Shown: positions 52,997 through 61,944 of the stretch, piece by piece
Position numbering within the stretch: the first letter of the stretch is position 1
Layout of the letters: each line of letters opens with the position of its first letter
Source: Candidatus Gastranaerophilales bacterium
Lineage (GTDB): Bacteria; Cyanobacteriota; Vampirovibrionia; Gastranaerophilales; Gastranaerophilaceae
Length of the DNA: 64,000 nt
Assembly (NCBI GenBank): GCA_944324395.1
Contig: CALUWC010000002.1
Span: forward strand, 62,001-126,000
Direction of reading: 5' to 3'
Notes under the pieces: generated by a model
What the model was told of the DNA's origin: nothing
The model's input: only the letters and a program-made list of their open reading frames with translations
Database searches by the model: none
Position numbers and translations under genes: made by a program

Positions 52997-53909
52997 TAAA
53001 AAACTAAACGAAGGCTGCTTAAAAATTTTTCAACTTCTTGAACTGCTATATGAAGATAAAGCAGATTATGACAGTGTAATCTCAATTTTTAAAGATGAAT
53101 TTGCAGATCAATCGACAAATAATATTCAAGTAATCTTAAATAAAAATATGAATGCATTGAAGGTATTCGGCATAAAAGTTATTAAAGAAAATAACAAATA
53201 TAAAATGCTCAGCAGTCTGTATTCAATGCCCTTCACTCTTGATGATTTAAAAGCCATAAGTATTATTACGAATTCAATAAAAGAATTTCCTGATGAAGAA
53301 ATTGATAAAAATATTTTAAGTTTCATCAATAATATTCAATTCAGAATGGGCAATGAAGATAAAAATACATTAAACAATCTTTCTCAAAATAGAAACTATG
53401 ACTTTTCATTTTATTATTCAAATATAAAAGATCAGGTAGAACAATGCCGGAAAATCTGCAAAGAAGGATTTATAATAAATGTCTTTTACATATCAAAGGG
53501 ACAGGAAATATCCTGCAAATGCACTCCTCAAGAAGTTTTATACGATACAAAAAATGCCTATCTGAAAGTTTATGACACAATATCCAGACAAAATCTTGAA
53601 ATACCGATAACAAATATTTTATCAATTGCAAAATTACCTCAAATTGCGAAAAAAGTTGAGATGACAACAACTGTTGTTTACAAACTTAAAAACAGATTAG
53701 CACAGACATATAAACTAAAAGAAACAGAAACCTCTGAAGGTTTGAATGCAAACGGAGAACTTATTGTAATAAATAAAGGAGAACCTTTTGATAAATTACT
53801 TCAAAGGCTTATGCGTTATTTATATAACTGCGAAATAGTTTCTCCAAAAAATCTGCGGGAAGAAATGATAAAGCTAATTAACGAAACTCTTAATAACTAC
53901 GAAATATAA
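52986..53909 (+). CDS. WYL-domain transcriptional regulator, second of tandem pair
   Basis: 307 residues from a TTG start behind AAGGA, inside the end of the first gene. The same layout recurs: winged helix near 10-75 (IFQLLELLYEDKADYDSVISIF), helical linker, WYL-like domain near 160-220 (INVFYISKGQEISCKCTPQEV then YLKVYDTISRQN), and a C-terminal extension with LLQRLMRYLYNCEIVSPKNL. Probably acts with the first gene as a heterodimer; targets unknown. The candidate RNA region upstream is the closest non-coding neighbour. Confidence 0.75.
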   Translation: MKNNKKLNEGCLKIFQLLELLYEDKADYDSVISIFKDEFADQSTNNIQVILNKNMNALKVFGIKVIKENNKYKMLSSLYSMPFTLDDLKAISIITNSIKEFPDEEIDKNILSFINNIQFRMGNEDKNTLNNLSQNRNYDFSFYYSNIKDQVEQCRKICKEGFIINVFYISKGQEISCKCTPQEVLYDTKNAYLKVYDTISRQNLEIPITNILSIAKLPQIAKKVEMTTTVVYKLKNRLAQTYKLKETETSEGLNANGELIVINKGEPFDKLLQRLMRYLYNCEIVSPKNLREEMIKLINETLNNYEI

Positions 53910-53959
53910 AAAATTATAATGCTGCCATTCTATTTTTACAACTGCAAATAATTAACAGA

Positions 53960-55300
53960 TTATTTACCTTTAGTTTTTTTTTCCCCTCTCGCACGAACAG
54001 AAATTCGAATTGGAGTGCCAAAAAATCCAAAAGCCTCACGTAATTTATTTTCAATATATCTTTTGTAGCTATCTTTCAGCAATTCCTCATTGTTCACAAA
54101 TAAAATAAATGTCGGAGGCTGAGTTTTAGCCTGAGTTGTATAATATATTTTGAGTCTTTTGCCTTTGAAACTTGTCGGAGGATTTAGAGCATAAGCTTCA
54201 TTTATAACCTTATTCAAAAGTCCGGTTGAAACCCTTTTAATACACTGTTCATATACTTCAATACTCTTATCAAAAATTTGACCTAAACGTTGTTTTGTAA
54301 CCGCACTTATAAATATTTTCGGAGCAAAACTCAAAAACGGAATATCCGAAGATAACTCTTTTTCGAATTTATTTATTGTTGTGGAATTTTTATCATCAAC
54401 CAAATCCCATTTATTTATTGCAACAATTAAACCTTTTCCGGCTTCTGTTACAATAGATGAAATCTTTTTATCCTGATCTGAAATTCCTTCTTTCGCATCA
54501 ATAACCAAAACTGCCACATCACAATCTCTGATTGAACGAATCGCACGATCAACTGCAAATTTTTCAACCCCGTAATCAACTTTTGATTTCTTTCTAATAC
54601 CTGCAGTATCAACAATAATAAATTCCTTATCATTGTATCTGATATAACTGTCAATACTATCTCTGGTAGTTCCTGATACATCAGAAACTATAACCCTGTC
54701 AGCATTTAAAAGAGCATTTACTATAGAAGATTTTCCGGCATTCGGTCTGCCGACTATAGCAATTTTTATATGATTATCTTTTTCTTCATCATCTGTAACT
54801 TCAAAATCTTCTGTCACAAGTTCTAAAAGATCACCGACACCGCCTGAACCATGTAAAGCGGAAATTCCTATTGGATCTCCAAGAGCCAATGCATAAAAAT
54901 CACTTGTCATCATTAAGGCATTTTTATTATCACATTTGTTGACTGCAACAAAAACCTTTTTCCCGGACTGGCGAAGGATATTAGCTATATCATAATCGAC
55001 CGGATTTATCCCTTCCTGGCCGTCTACAATAAAAATAATTTTGTCAGCTTCCTCACAAGCAAGCTTTGCTTGATCAAAAATTGATACCATTATATCATCG
55101 TTATCACCGGGAATTATTCCGCCCGTATCAATGACAGTAAAACCTTTATTCTGCCACTCAACATCAAAATAAATTCTATCTCTTGTTACTCCCGGTAAAT
55201 CATCTACAATAGAATGTCTTGCACCGGCAAGACGATTAACAAATGTAGATTTACCTACATTTGGTCGTCCAACTATTGCAACTATCGGTTTTCTGTTCAT
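53960..55300 (-). CDS. der: Ribosome-assembly GTPase Der (EngA)
   Basis: 446 residues with two tandem GTPase domains and a C-terminal KH-like domain. G1 is VGRPNVGKSTFVNRLAG at about residue 8 and VGRPNAGKSSIVNALL near 183; the second motifs are DTGGI and DTAGIRKKSKVDYG; NKCD and NKWD are the G4 motifs. The basic C-terminus ends in RGEKKTKGK. Essential for 50S assembly. Single gene with its start far from neighbours. Confidence 0.97.
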   Translation of the reverse strand: MNRKPIVAIVGRPNVGKSTFVNRLAGARHSIVDDLPGVTRDRIYFDVEWQNKGFTVIDTGGIIPGDNDDIMVSIFDQAKLACEEADKIIFIVDGQEGINPVDYDIANILRQSGKKVFVAVNKCDNKNALMMTSDFYALALGDPIGISALHGSGGVGDLLELVTEDFEVTDDEEKDNHIKIAIVGRPNAGKSSIVNALLNADRVIVSDVSGTTRDSIDSYIRYNDKEFIIVDTAGIRKKSKVDYGVEKFAVDRAIRSIRDCDVAVLVIDAKEGISDQDKKISSIVTEAGKGLIVAINKWDLVDDKNSTTINKFEKELSSDIPFLSFAPKIFISAVTKQRLGQIFDKSIEVYEQCIKRVSTGLLNKVINEAYALNPPTSFKGKRLKIYYTTQAKTQPPTFILFVNNEELLKDSYKRYIENKLREAFGFFGTPIRISVRARGEKKTKGK

Positions 55301-55366
55301 AAAATTATACTATCATGAAAATTAATTATAATGGATATTATCTTTTCTATTAATAAAATTTATAAT

Positions 55367-55963
55367 CTAAACAGCGTTAACTTTAGCCGCTAATTTTTTT
55401 GCAGGATTGTACTCCGGCAATATTGAAAGACAGGAAGCCAAACATTTCCTGCATTGTTCTATATTATTGTCACAATAATATATATATGCAAGCAAATAAT
55501 GTAATTCAGGATCCTGATAAAATTTATCCTTGGCCCGCCTTAAAAAAAACATTGCAGCATGCATCAAATTGTTAGCCCAGAAAACTCTCCCGATAAATTT
55601 ATAAGTTTCCGGATTGTAATATGCCATAAAATCAGCATACTTTATAACCTTCTCAACATAATCACTCTTACAATAAAGAATAAGAATATTTAAATCTATC
55701 TCCAGAAAATTCCTGATTTCAAAATATGTCGGGAAATACTTGATATCACCTTTGAGCATTTGAATTAAAACCAATCCCCAATTTGCTCTGATATCAATAT
55801 CTTTAACTTTTGCAAAAAGCTCTTCCGCCCTGTCCAGGTTATCAAGAATTATACAGCAATATGCAGCTTCAACATACTGATGGTTATTTTCAAAATATGA
55901 CCTGCAGCCTTTTATTCTGCCTGAGAAAAAGTCTTGTTTTACCTTTTCATATTCTATTGTCAT
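55367..55963 (-). CDS. TPR-like hypothetical protein
   Basis: 198 residues from ATG 55963 (TTG at 55969 is the alternative). Helix pairs recur with TPR spacing, for instance QYVEAAYCCIILDNLDRAEELF, LMHAAMFFLRRAKDKFYQDP and LHYLLAYIYYCDNNIEQCRKCLAS, so at least three degenerate TPR units are present. No signal peptide. It follows a secreted TPR protein gene by about 20 bases on the same strand and is probably co-expressed with it. Likely a protein-binding scaffold; no partner known. Confidence 0.72.
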   Translation of the reverse strand: MTIEYEKVKQDFFSGRIKGCRSYFENNHQYVEAAYCCIILDNLDRAEELFAKVKDIDIRANWGLVLIQMLKGDIKYFPTYFEIRNFLEIDLNILILYCKSDYVEKVIKYADFMAYYNPETYKFIGRVFWANNLMHAAMFFLRRAKDKFYQDPELHYLLAYIYYCDNNIEQCRKCLASCLSILPEYNPAKKLAAKVNAV

Positions 55964-55984
55964 ATACAATTAACCGATCTATAA

Positions 55985-57217
55985 TTATAAATTCAAATTA
56001 CTTGTCATTGATTTGAGCATCATTGCTTGAATAACTTCAGGCGACAAATTTTGATTTTTCTTTTCTGTATCATTCATGTAAGGAAGCAAATCCATAATAT
56101 CATTACTGTCTTTTGAAGAATCATTGCCAAGTAAAAGATTTAATTCATCAATTTCTTGCTTATTTTTAATATACTGTGGATCTTTAGTTATATCATTCCA
56201 AGACTGAGATGAATTATCATAAGCTAATCGATCAGTACCTAAATCTGATTTTTGATTATCAAATTTTTGAATATATTTCAAATCTCTCGTATCTTTTTCC
56301 GGAGAATCTTCACCGGTATTGACGGTGCTTTGAATTCTTCTAAGCTGAATTTGTTTGTACTGATTATTCAATTTAGGAGATAAACCGTTACCGTACGGAG
56401 CATTGATAAACTTATCAAGTTCTTCATCTTGATTTCCAAACGGAAGAACAATTTTCTTCTTATCTTTATCTTTAGAATTCTTGCCGTTATCTTCATCCTC
56501 TTCAACAACCTGAGGTGATAATTTTTCTCTGAGTTTCGCAAGATTTTGGTTAACGAGAGTCTCAGGATCAACAGGTGTTAAATCAGCTGTAACAACATCA
56601 GCATAAGGATATATCAATTCCGGCTCGTTTACATTTGGATAACATTTTTCAGTATCATTATCCATGATACAATTGCGGCCGTTTGTTGCATATTTTACAA
56701 TCATAGGATTGTCATTCAAGGCAATAACTTTTTCGTATGCTCTTATTGCATTATCTTTGTCATTAACTTTGGTATATGACATTGCAAGATAGTAAAACCC
56801 CAATGTATCGTTAGGATTTAATCTTACATAAGAAATACATTCTTGCATACAGCCTGCAAAATCACTTTTGCGATATTTTTCAATAATACTTTCTAAAGTA
56901 GGATTTTGATAGTAAGATGGCCCCTGTTCCCACGCAGGCGGGGTAGAGGTATCTGCATAAACATTTCTTGAAGAATCTCTTAAGGTTTCGTTGCGGCTTT
57001 TGTTCATTCCTTCTTCTTCACCATAACCGGCATCAGCACCTGACATGCCTGTTTCGCTAGAACTTGAAGAAGACATAGAAGACGAACTGCCTTCTCCGGG
57101 GTGAGTATCAGCATACAAATCATAACTTTTCAAAGGATTTGTAAACCCGTACGCTATTGATGGTACCATATTTAATACCATAACTGCTGCCAGTAATAAA
57201 CCTATTCGATTCCTCAT
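55985..57217 (-). CDS. Secreted TPR-containing hypothetical protein
   Basis: 410 residues with a signal peptide (hydrophobic to about residue 22, cleavage near AYG). A long Ser/Met/Glu-rich low-complexity stretch spans about 38-100. A TPR pair lies near 108-165, with KSDFAGCMQECISYVRLNPN, TLGFYYLAMSYTKVNDKDNA and IRAYEKVIALNDNP. The second half is acidic, polar and probably disordered. It could be a periplasmic or outer-membrane scaffold. I do not recognise a named family. Confidence 0.72.
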   Translation of the reverse strand: MRNRIGLLLAAVMVLNMVPSIAYGFTNPLKSYDLYADTHPGEGSSSSMSSSSSSETGMSGADAGYGEEEGMNKSRNETLRDSSRNVYADTSTPPAWEQGPSYYQNPTLESIIEKYRKSDFAGCMQECISYVRLNPNDTLGFYYLAMSYTKVNDKDNAIRAYEKVIALNDNPMIVKYATNGRNCIMDNDTEKCYPNVNEPELIYPYADVVTADLTPVDPETLVNQNLAKLREKLSPQVVEEDEDNGKNSKDKDKKKIVLPFGNQDEELDKFINAPYGNGLSPKLNNQYKQIQLRRIQSTVNTGEDSPEKDTRDLKYIQKFDNQKSDLGTDRLAYDNSSQSWNDITKDPQYIKNKQEIDELNLLLGNDSSKDSNDIMDLLPYMNDTEKKNQNLSPEVIQAMMLKSMTSNLNL

Positions 57218-57319
57218 TCTTCTATCCTCTTTAGATTTCTTTTAATAAAAATATTCTCTTTGTCAAAGATATTATATGATATTATAAATCCTACGTCATA
57301 ATACAAACGTATGATATTC

Positions 57320-57883
57320 TTAATTTTTCATGGCAAATTTACATCCGCAGTATTTTTGTCGATATAAATTAAGCGACTTTGAAATATTATTCGTTTTCAA
57401 AAATCCGTCCTGTTTTCTAAAATTTGTAGAAAGATATTCTAAGCCGTATTTTTTTGCAATACCTTCACCTATTGAAGTAAGCTTTTCATAATTTTTATAC
57501 GGACTAATAACCATAGATGTTGTAAATATTGAAATTCCTAAATCTTTAGCAGTTTGTGCCGCCGAAGATAATCTTAATTCAAAACATCTGTCACATCTCA
57601 AACCTTTTTCCGGCTCATTTTCATAACCTTTGACAAAATCATAATATTTGTCAGGTTCATACTTACCCTCAATTAACTCGCAATCAAAATGCCTGCACAA
57701 GGTCTTTTCAGCTTCCAGGCGTTTTTGATACTCTTCGAAAGGATAAATATTGGGATTATAAAAATAAACACAAACGGAATATCCCATATCTTTCAAATAC
57801 GATATGGGATAAGCCGAACATATACCGCAGCAAGCGTGCAGTAAAATTTTCTTATAAGAATTTGTGCTTTGGTTTTCCGCCAT
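57320..57883 (-). CDS. queH: Epoxyqueuosine reductase QueH
   Basis: 187 residues, the short DUF208-type enzyme that reduces epoxyqueuosine to queuosine in tRNA, unrelated to QueG. Cysteine motifs are LLHACCGICSAYP at the start, LRCDRCFELRL in the middle and KYCGCKFA at the end, which bind iron and a 4Fe-4S cluster in the family. VYFYNPNIYPFEEY is also typical. Its start overlaps the end of the VKOR fusion gene by 32 bases. With tgt at 41255 it points to queuosine biosynthesis. Confidence 0.92.
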   Translation of the reverse strand: MAENQSTNSYKKILLHACCGICSAYPISYLKDMGYSVCVYFYNPNIYPFEEYQKRLEAEKTLCRHFDCELIEGKYEPDKYYDFVKGYENEPEKGLRCDRCFELRLSSAAQTAKDLGISIFTTSMVISPYKNYEKLTSIGEGIAKKYGLEYLSTNFRKQDGFLKTNNISKSLNLYRQKYCGCKFAMKN

Positions 57884-59078
57884 GTTTAATAATCCACTCT
57901 TTCAATTTCGGATAACCTTTCACACCCATTTGGAACTCATCTCCCATTTTCATGGAAGGAGTGCCGAACTGGTCTTTTTCTACGGCAAATTTAATATCTT
58001 TTTGAAGCATATCATTTACTTCTTTACCATGAGCATCTTTTTTAAGTTTATCCATATCCAGACCATAATCAGCTTCTTCAAGAACTGAAATAACTTCATC
58101 CTCTGTTGCAGGCTTTTTCTCAAAGAATAAGTTATTTACTTCCCAGAATTTACCCTGCATACGGGCAGCTTCCGCATACTTTGCCATCGTACAAGAACCA
58201 TGGTGAAACTCTTGCTTCAAATAAGTATTACATGCTGTATCTAACGGCATGCTGTGCGGTTCAATTCTGAGATTTTCAAATTCTGCAACCACTGCATTAA
58301 GCATATTATTGCAAGCATGACACATCGGACACATATAGTCTGAATAAATTTCCAATACAACAGCATCCTTAGCATCAGAACCTAAAATATTACCTTTTGT
58401 ACCATATTGAGTAGCTTTAGCCTTAACAAAAGTTCCGTATTCTCTTTGGAATTTTAAGGCTGGTGAGAATTTTGCAGTCGTATATGTCCAGCCTAAAAAT
58501 GAGCAGGCACAAATCATAACAACAATAAACGCAATTCTATACGGAACAGGCTTTAATGCATCAACAAAATCAAGCCAGCTTTGCTTTACTGCACCGAAAA
58601 AGTTTCCTTTAATCCCGACAACAGCAACAATACCAATGCATAAATCAATTACATAAGTCAATGCACACATAACACATAATTTATGTATTCCAAATAAACT
58701 TACACATAACAAAATCATTGAGATAGCAAACGAAATCAAACCCAATGAAGCTATATAATGAAATTTGTTTTTAAATACTTCCAAAAATTTCAAAAACGGA
58801 ATCTGTTTTAATTTATCAACAAATAACAGCATTATAATAAACGAATATAAAAATATTCCCCAATATGCTAACGGAACTCCGAAAAACTGAGATTCGGTAG
58901 TTCTTGCAACACCATCACAATCTATAAAATCACTTACAGAACAAAAACTCGGCATTGCGTATTCATTGAAATTTGCCTGATAATAAATATAAGCTAAATC
59001 CAGTGTAACTAACAATCCTATCGTCAGAAATATTCCTATTAAAACGGTTTTCTTAAATTGAAGTTTATCGTCTTCCAT
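57852..59078 (-). CDS. VKOR-DsbA-like thioredoxin fusion
   Basis: 408 residues. Residues about 10-165 form the membrane VKOR domain with four or five helices: the loop cysteines CSVSDFIDCDGVARTTESQF and the active CVMC in HKLCVMCALTYVID. A further helix near 180-200 leads to a periplasmic thioredoxin-fold domain (about 225-400) with the active-site motif SDYMCPMCHACNNM and a cis-Pro loop FGTPSMKMG. Such fusions oxidise and pass disulfides to exported proteins, as in cyanobacteria. It precedes queH on the same strand. In an anaerobe the electron acceptor cannot be oxygen, so quinones or another acceptor are expected. Confidence 0.9.
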   Translation of the reverse strand: MEDDKLQFKKTVLIGIFLTIGLLVTLDLAYIYYQANFNEYAMPSFCSVSDFIDCDGVARTTESQFFGVPLAYWGIFLYSFIIMLLFVDKLKQIPFLKFLEVFKNKFHYIASLGLISFAISMILLCVSLFGIHKLCVMCALTYVIDLCIGIVAVVGIKGNFFGAVKQSWLDFVDALKPVPYRIAFIVVMICACSFLGWTYTTAKFSPALKFQREYGTFVKAKATQYGTKGNILGSDAKDAVVLEIYSDYMCPMCHACNNMLNAVVAEFENLRIEPHSMPLDTACNTYLKQEFHHGSCTMAKYAEAARMQGKFWEVNNLFFEKKPATEDEVISVLEEADYGLDMDKLKKDAHGKEVNDMLQKDIKFAVEKDQFGTPSMKMGDEFQMGVKGYPKLKEWIIKHGGKPKHKFL

Positions 59079-59211
59079 AATATTTTCTCCATTTCTCCTT
59101 CTGTAATAATATTACATTTTCATAATAAATTAATCAACTAACTTAACAACTATAACGGTTGAAGAAAAAAACTATTAATGATAAAATGTAAAACAGTCAA
59201 GGGGTAAAAAG

Positions 59212-59934
59212 TTGAAACGGAATTTTCTGACACAATTTTTAAATAAAATCTCCGGATTTCCCGGATGGATAAAAGAAATCATTTATATTAAATTATCTGA
59301 AGATGTTGATAAAGATAACAAACTTGCTTATACTTTTGCAACATATAAACCTATTTTGACATATAAAGGGCGGTGCGAACTGGATTTCAAAAAATCCGGA
59401 TTTGATACAAACATCTATAATATTTTAGAAGCCAGCGACAACGATTGCAGCATTTCAGAAATGATATTAAATACATACATGTCAATGGAAGAAATTGCCG
59501 GATACTTTTTATTCTGTGTAGATGAAGGATACTTTGAACTTCCTGACAATTCCCAAATTCTAAATATTGCAGGATTTCTTGCCGGGAAATACAGAACCGG
59601 TGAATATTTTGTAAAAGACGGTCTAATTTCCGAAAACGAACTTGATAACGCAATAAAAACAAAAGAAAACGATAAACAACATAAAAAATTCGGACAGTAC
59701 CTTGTTGATCTTGGTTTTATTTCCCAAAAACAACTGGATACAGTTATACATATTAAAGAAGAAGCAAAAAAACGATTTATACTTGATCATAATGAAGTAC
59801 CCAAAATTAATCAGGAATATTCCAGCGAAATCGACCAATATAAAAAACAAATTGAAGATTTAAAAGACGAGAATATAAGATTAAAAAACAGATTAGAACA
59901 GTTACTCACAATGGTAAAAAGAGATGATAAATAA
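59212..59934 (+). CDS. Hypothetical protein with MshEN/GspE-N-like segments and coiled coil
   Basis: 240 residues from a TTG start behind AGGGG. Two segments resemble the N-terminal helices of type II/IV secretion ATPases: GEYFVKDGLISENELDNAIK near 142-160 and KKFGQYLVDLGFISQKQLDTVI near 164-185 (pattern LG..L...G.I...QLD.A). The last 45 residues are a coiled coil with leucine spacing. There is no ATPase domain and no signal peptide. It overlaps the asparaginase gene by 11 bases. A role as a sensor or adaptor of c-di-GMP-like signals is conceivable but unproven. Confidence 0.68.
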   Translation: MKRNFLTQFLNKISGFPGWIKEIIYIKLSEDVDKDNKLAYTFATYKPILTYKGRCELDFKKSGFDTNIYNILEASDNDCSISEMILNTYMSMEEIAGYFLFCVDEGYFELPDNSQILNIAGFLAGKYRTGEYFVKDGLISENELDNAIKTKENDKQHKKFGQYLVDLGFISQKQLDTVIHIKEEAKKRFILDHNEVPKINQEYSSEIDQYKKQIEDLKDENIRLKNRLEQLLTMVKRDDK

Positions 59935-60886
59935 AAATACAGAACCTGCAAAATTAGTTATCTATAACAGAGACGGGCTTATTGAGGAAGAACATTTCGG
60001 CTATGTCATAAGATGCGACAAAATGCATATTGTAGAACAAATAGGAGAAGATAAAAATTATCCGTTTTATTTAAGATCCTGTGCAAAACCTCTGCAAGCA
60101 TCACTTATAATTGATTATGAATTAGACAAAAAATATAACCTTACGGAAGAAGAAATTGCAGTATGTGCAGCATCACATGCCGGAGAAAAAATCCACGTTG
60201 ATACAGTAAAAAGGATTCTGGATAAATTTGAAATTCCGATATCTAAATTAAAATGCGGAGAACATCAGCCTATTTCTAAAACAGCACAGGAAGAGCTGTT
60301 ATTGGAAGGGAAACAGCCAACAGCGTTGCACAACAATTGTTCCGGCAAACATGCAATGATGCTCGGGTTATGCAAATTAAACGATTGGGATATGGATAAT
60401 TATGACAATATTCATCACCCGCTTCAACAGGAAATTAAAAAGAAAATTTATACATTATGCGAAGTAAAAACGGAATACCCGATAACAAAAGACGGATGCG
60501 GAGTTCCTATCCTATCAATGCCGTTAAAAAATATTGTTAAAGGTTATTTAAATTTATTTTGCAACCCCAAATATGACAAATTGAAAAATGCCTTTCTAAA
60601 CCACCCGTATATTATCGGAGGCGAAAACAGAACTGATACTAAAATTATTGAAAATTCAAAAAATCTGGTTGCAAAAGTTGGTGCTTCAGGACTTTGTGTA
60701 GTAGTAAATACAGAATTGGAAGAAGCTTTTATTGTAAAAATCTGTGATGCGGATATGAAAGCAAGAGAATTTGTTACCATAGATTTAATCAACAATCTTC
60801 GCTGGGCAAATATAAAAATTTCACATGAAATTCAAACAAACCGGCATGAAACAATCGGAACTGTTTCTACTTTGTTATCAATTTAA
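59924..60886 (+). CDS. Asparaginase II family protein (PF06089-type)
   Basis: 320 residues of the thermolabile, Rhizobium-type asparaginase II family, distinct from the E. coli AnsB type. The typical blocks are YLRSCAKPLQASLIIDY, AVCAASHAGEKIHVDTVKRI, LKCGEHQPIS, LHNNCSGKHAMMLGLC and ITKDGCGVPILSMPL. The Ser-x-x-Lys pair in SCAKP and the zinc-associated cysteines are conserved. Predicted to hydrolyse asparagine to aspartate and ammonia in the cytosol. Its end overlaps the tail of the convergent lysozyme gene by 20 bases. Confidence 0.9.
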   Translation: MINKNTEPAKLVIYNRDGLIEEEHFGYVIRCDKMHIVEQIGEDKNYPFYLRSCAKPLQASLIIDYELDKKYNLTEEEIAVCAASHAGEKIHVDTVKRILDKFEIPISKLKCGEHQPISKTAQEELLLEGKQPTALHNNCSGKHAMMLGLCKLNDWDMDNYDNIHHPLQQEIKKKIYTLCEVKTEYPITKDGCGVPILSMPLKNIVKGYLNLFCNPKYDKLKNAFLNHPYIIGGENRTDTKIIENSKNLVAKVGASGLCVVVNTELEEAFIVKICDADMKAREFVTIDLINNLRWANIKISHEIQTNRHETIGTVSTLLSI

Positions 60887-61931
60887 TTTTATTTCCAAAA
60901 TAACTTTGAACATCTTTATTAAATCCGACAAGCTGGTCTTGAAAATTTTTGCCTTCTTCTTTGCACTCTTCTCTTAACAATTTAATACCGTCGTTATAAA
61001 CCTGCTGGGCAGTATTAAGATTACTTTGCGGAATTTTACCTTTATACATCTTTACGGCAAGAGAAATATCAAACAGTCTGCGTTTACTCAAACCTGCCAT
61101 TGCCTCACCGGTTGTCGCAGAGCGGTTATTAGTAAATTTGTTTATTGCAGCTTCATATTTTCCTGTTTTTAAGCAATATAAAAGTCCTGGAGTTTTTTCA
61201 ATAATTTCAGTACCTTTATTAAAAGTCATATCGAGCAGGGCTTCTTTCAAACCTTGAGGAAGTTTATCATATTTTTGCTTTCCGCCTAACAATACACAAA
61301 GATTTTCTTCCATTCTTAATAAATCATTAGCACATAATTCGCAAACTTGAGCATCAGTAAGTTTTTTAGGATCTCCAGGCTTTAATACGTGTCCTATACC
61401 TATTGTCGGCACACCAGTATCATCATTGTAAGGAGTATTATGAAATTTGTTAGCCGGAAGATTCCAATTATCTTCAATATGCTTTAATCTTTTTACAAAA
61501 TCAAGACTTACTCCCATAGATTTTGCAACATCATTCAACGTTCTGACATTTTTTACCCTGCGGGAAGGCGGTATTTTCAAGATTTGCCCGGGTTGTATTT
61601 TTCTTGCCGAAGCTTTATCCAAACCGTTAAGAGCCAGCAGACTGCGTTCTTCTACTTTATATTTTTTTGCAATGGCGGAAATATTATCACCACGTTTAAC
61701 TTTATAATCAGGATTTTTAACTACAGATATATATTTTGACCGAACCTCATTTGCCTGAATCTGCTCATCAGTAATATCATTTACGATTTTAATTTCATTT
61801 TTACGTTCAGTATTGTTTATTCCGTTGAATAAAGGTTTTTTAGCAGTGGAACTTTTAGCCGGTTTGGCTTCCGGTTTAAACCCGAAAATATTAACTTTAA
61901 TATAATTCCATAAATCTGTGAAAAAATCCAT
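60867..61931 (-). CDS. LysM-GH24 lysozyme-like protein
   Basis: 354 residues. A polar N-terminus of about 75 residues is followed by a LysM domain near 77-121 (YKVKRGDNISAIAKKYKVEE then KIQPGQILKIPP) and a second degenerate LysM-like piece near 128-148. The GH24 domain (phage T4-type muramidase) has the catalytic set: Glu in RLKHIEDNW, then PYNDDTGVPTIGIGHV with the Asp and Thr counterparts. TFNKGTEIIEKTPGLLY and NNRSATTGEAMAGLSKRR are also GH24-like. No classical signal peptide is seen, although the substrate is peptidoglycan. It is 13 bases downstream of the amidase gene on the same strand. Confidence 0.85.
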   Translation of the reverse strand: MDFFTDLWNYIKVNIFGFKPEAKPAKSSTAKKPLFNGINNTERKNEIKIVNDITDEQIQANEVRSKYISVVKNPDYKVKRGDNISAIAKKYKVEERSLLALNGLDKASARKIQPGQILKIPPSRRVKNVRTLNDVAKSMGVSLDFVKRLKHIEDNWNLPANKFHNTPYNDDTGVPTIGIGHVLKPGDPKKLTDAQVCELCANDLLRMEENLCVLLGGKQKYDKLPQGLKEALLDMTFNKGTEIIEKTPGLLYCLKTGKYEAAINKFTNNRSATTGEAMAGLSKRRLFDISLAVKMYKGKIPQSNLNTAQQVYNDGIKLLREECKEEGKNFQDQLVGFNKDVQSYFGNKIKLITK

Positions 61932-61944
61932 ATATTTAAATCCT

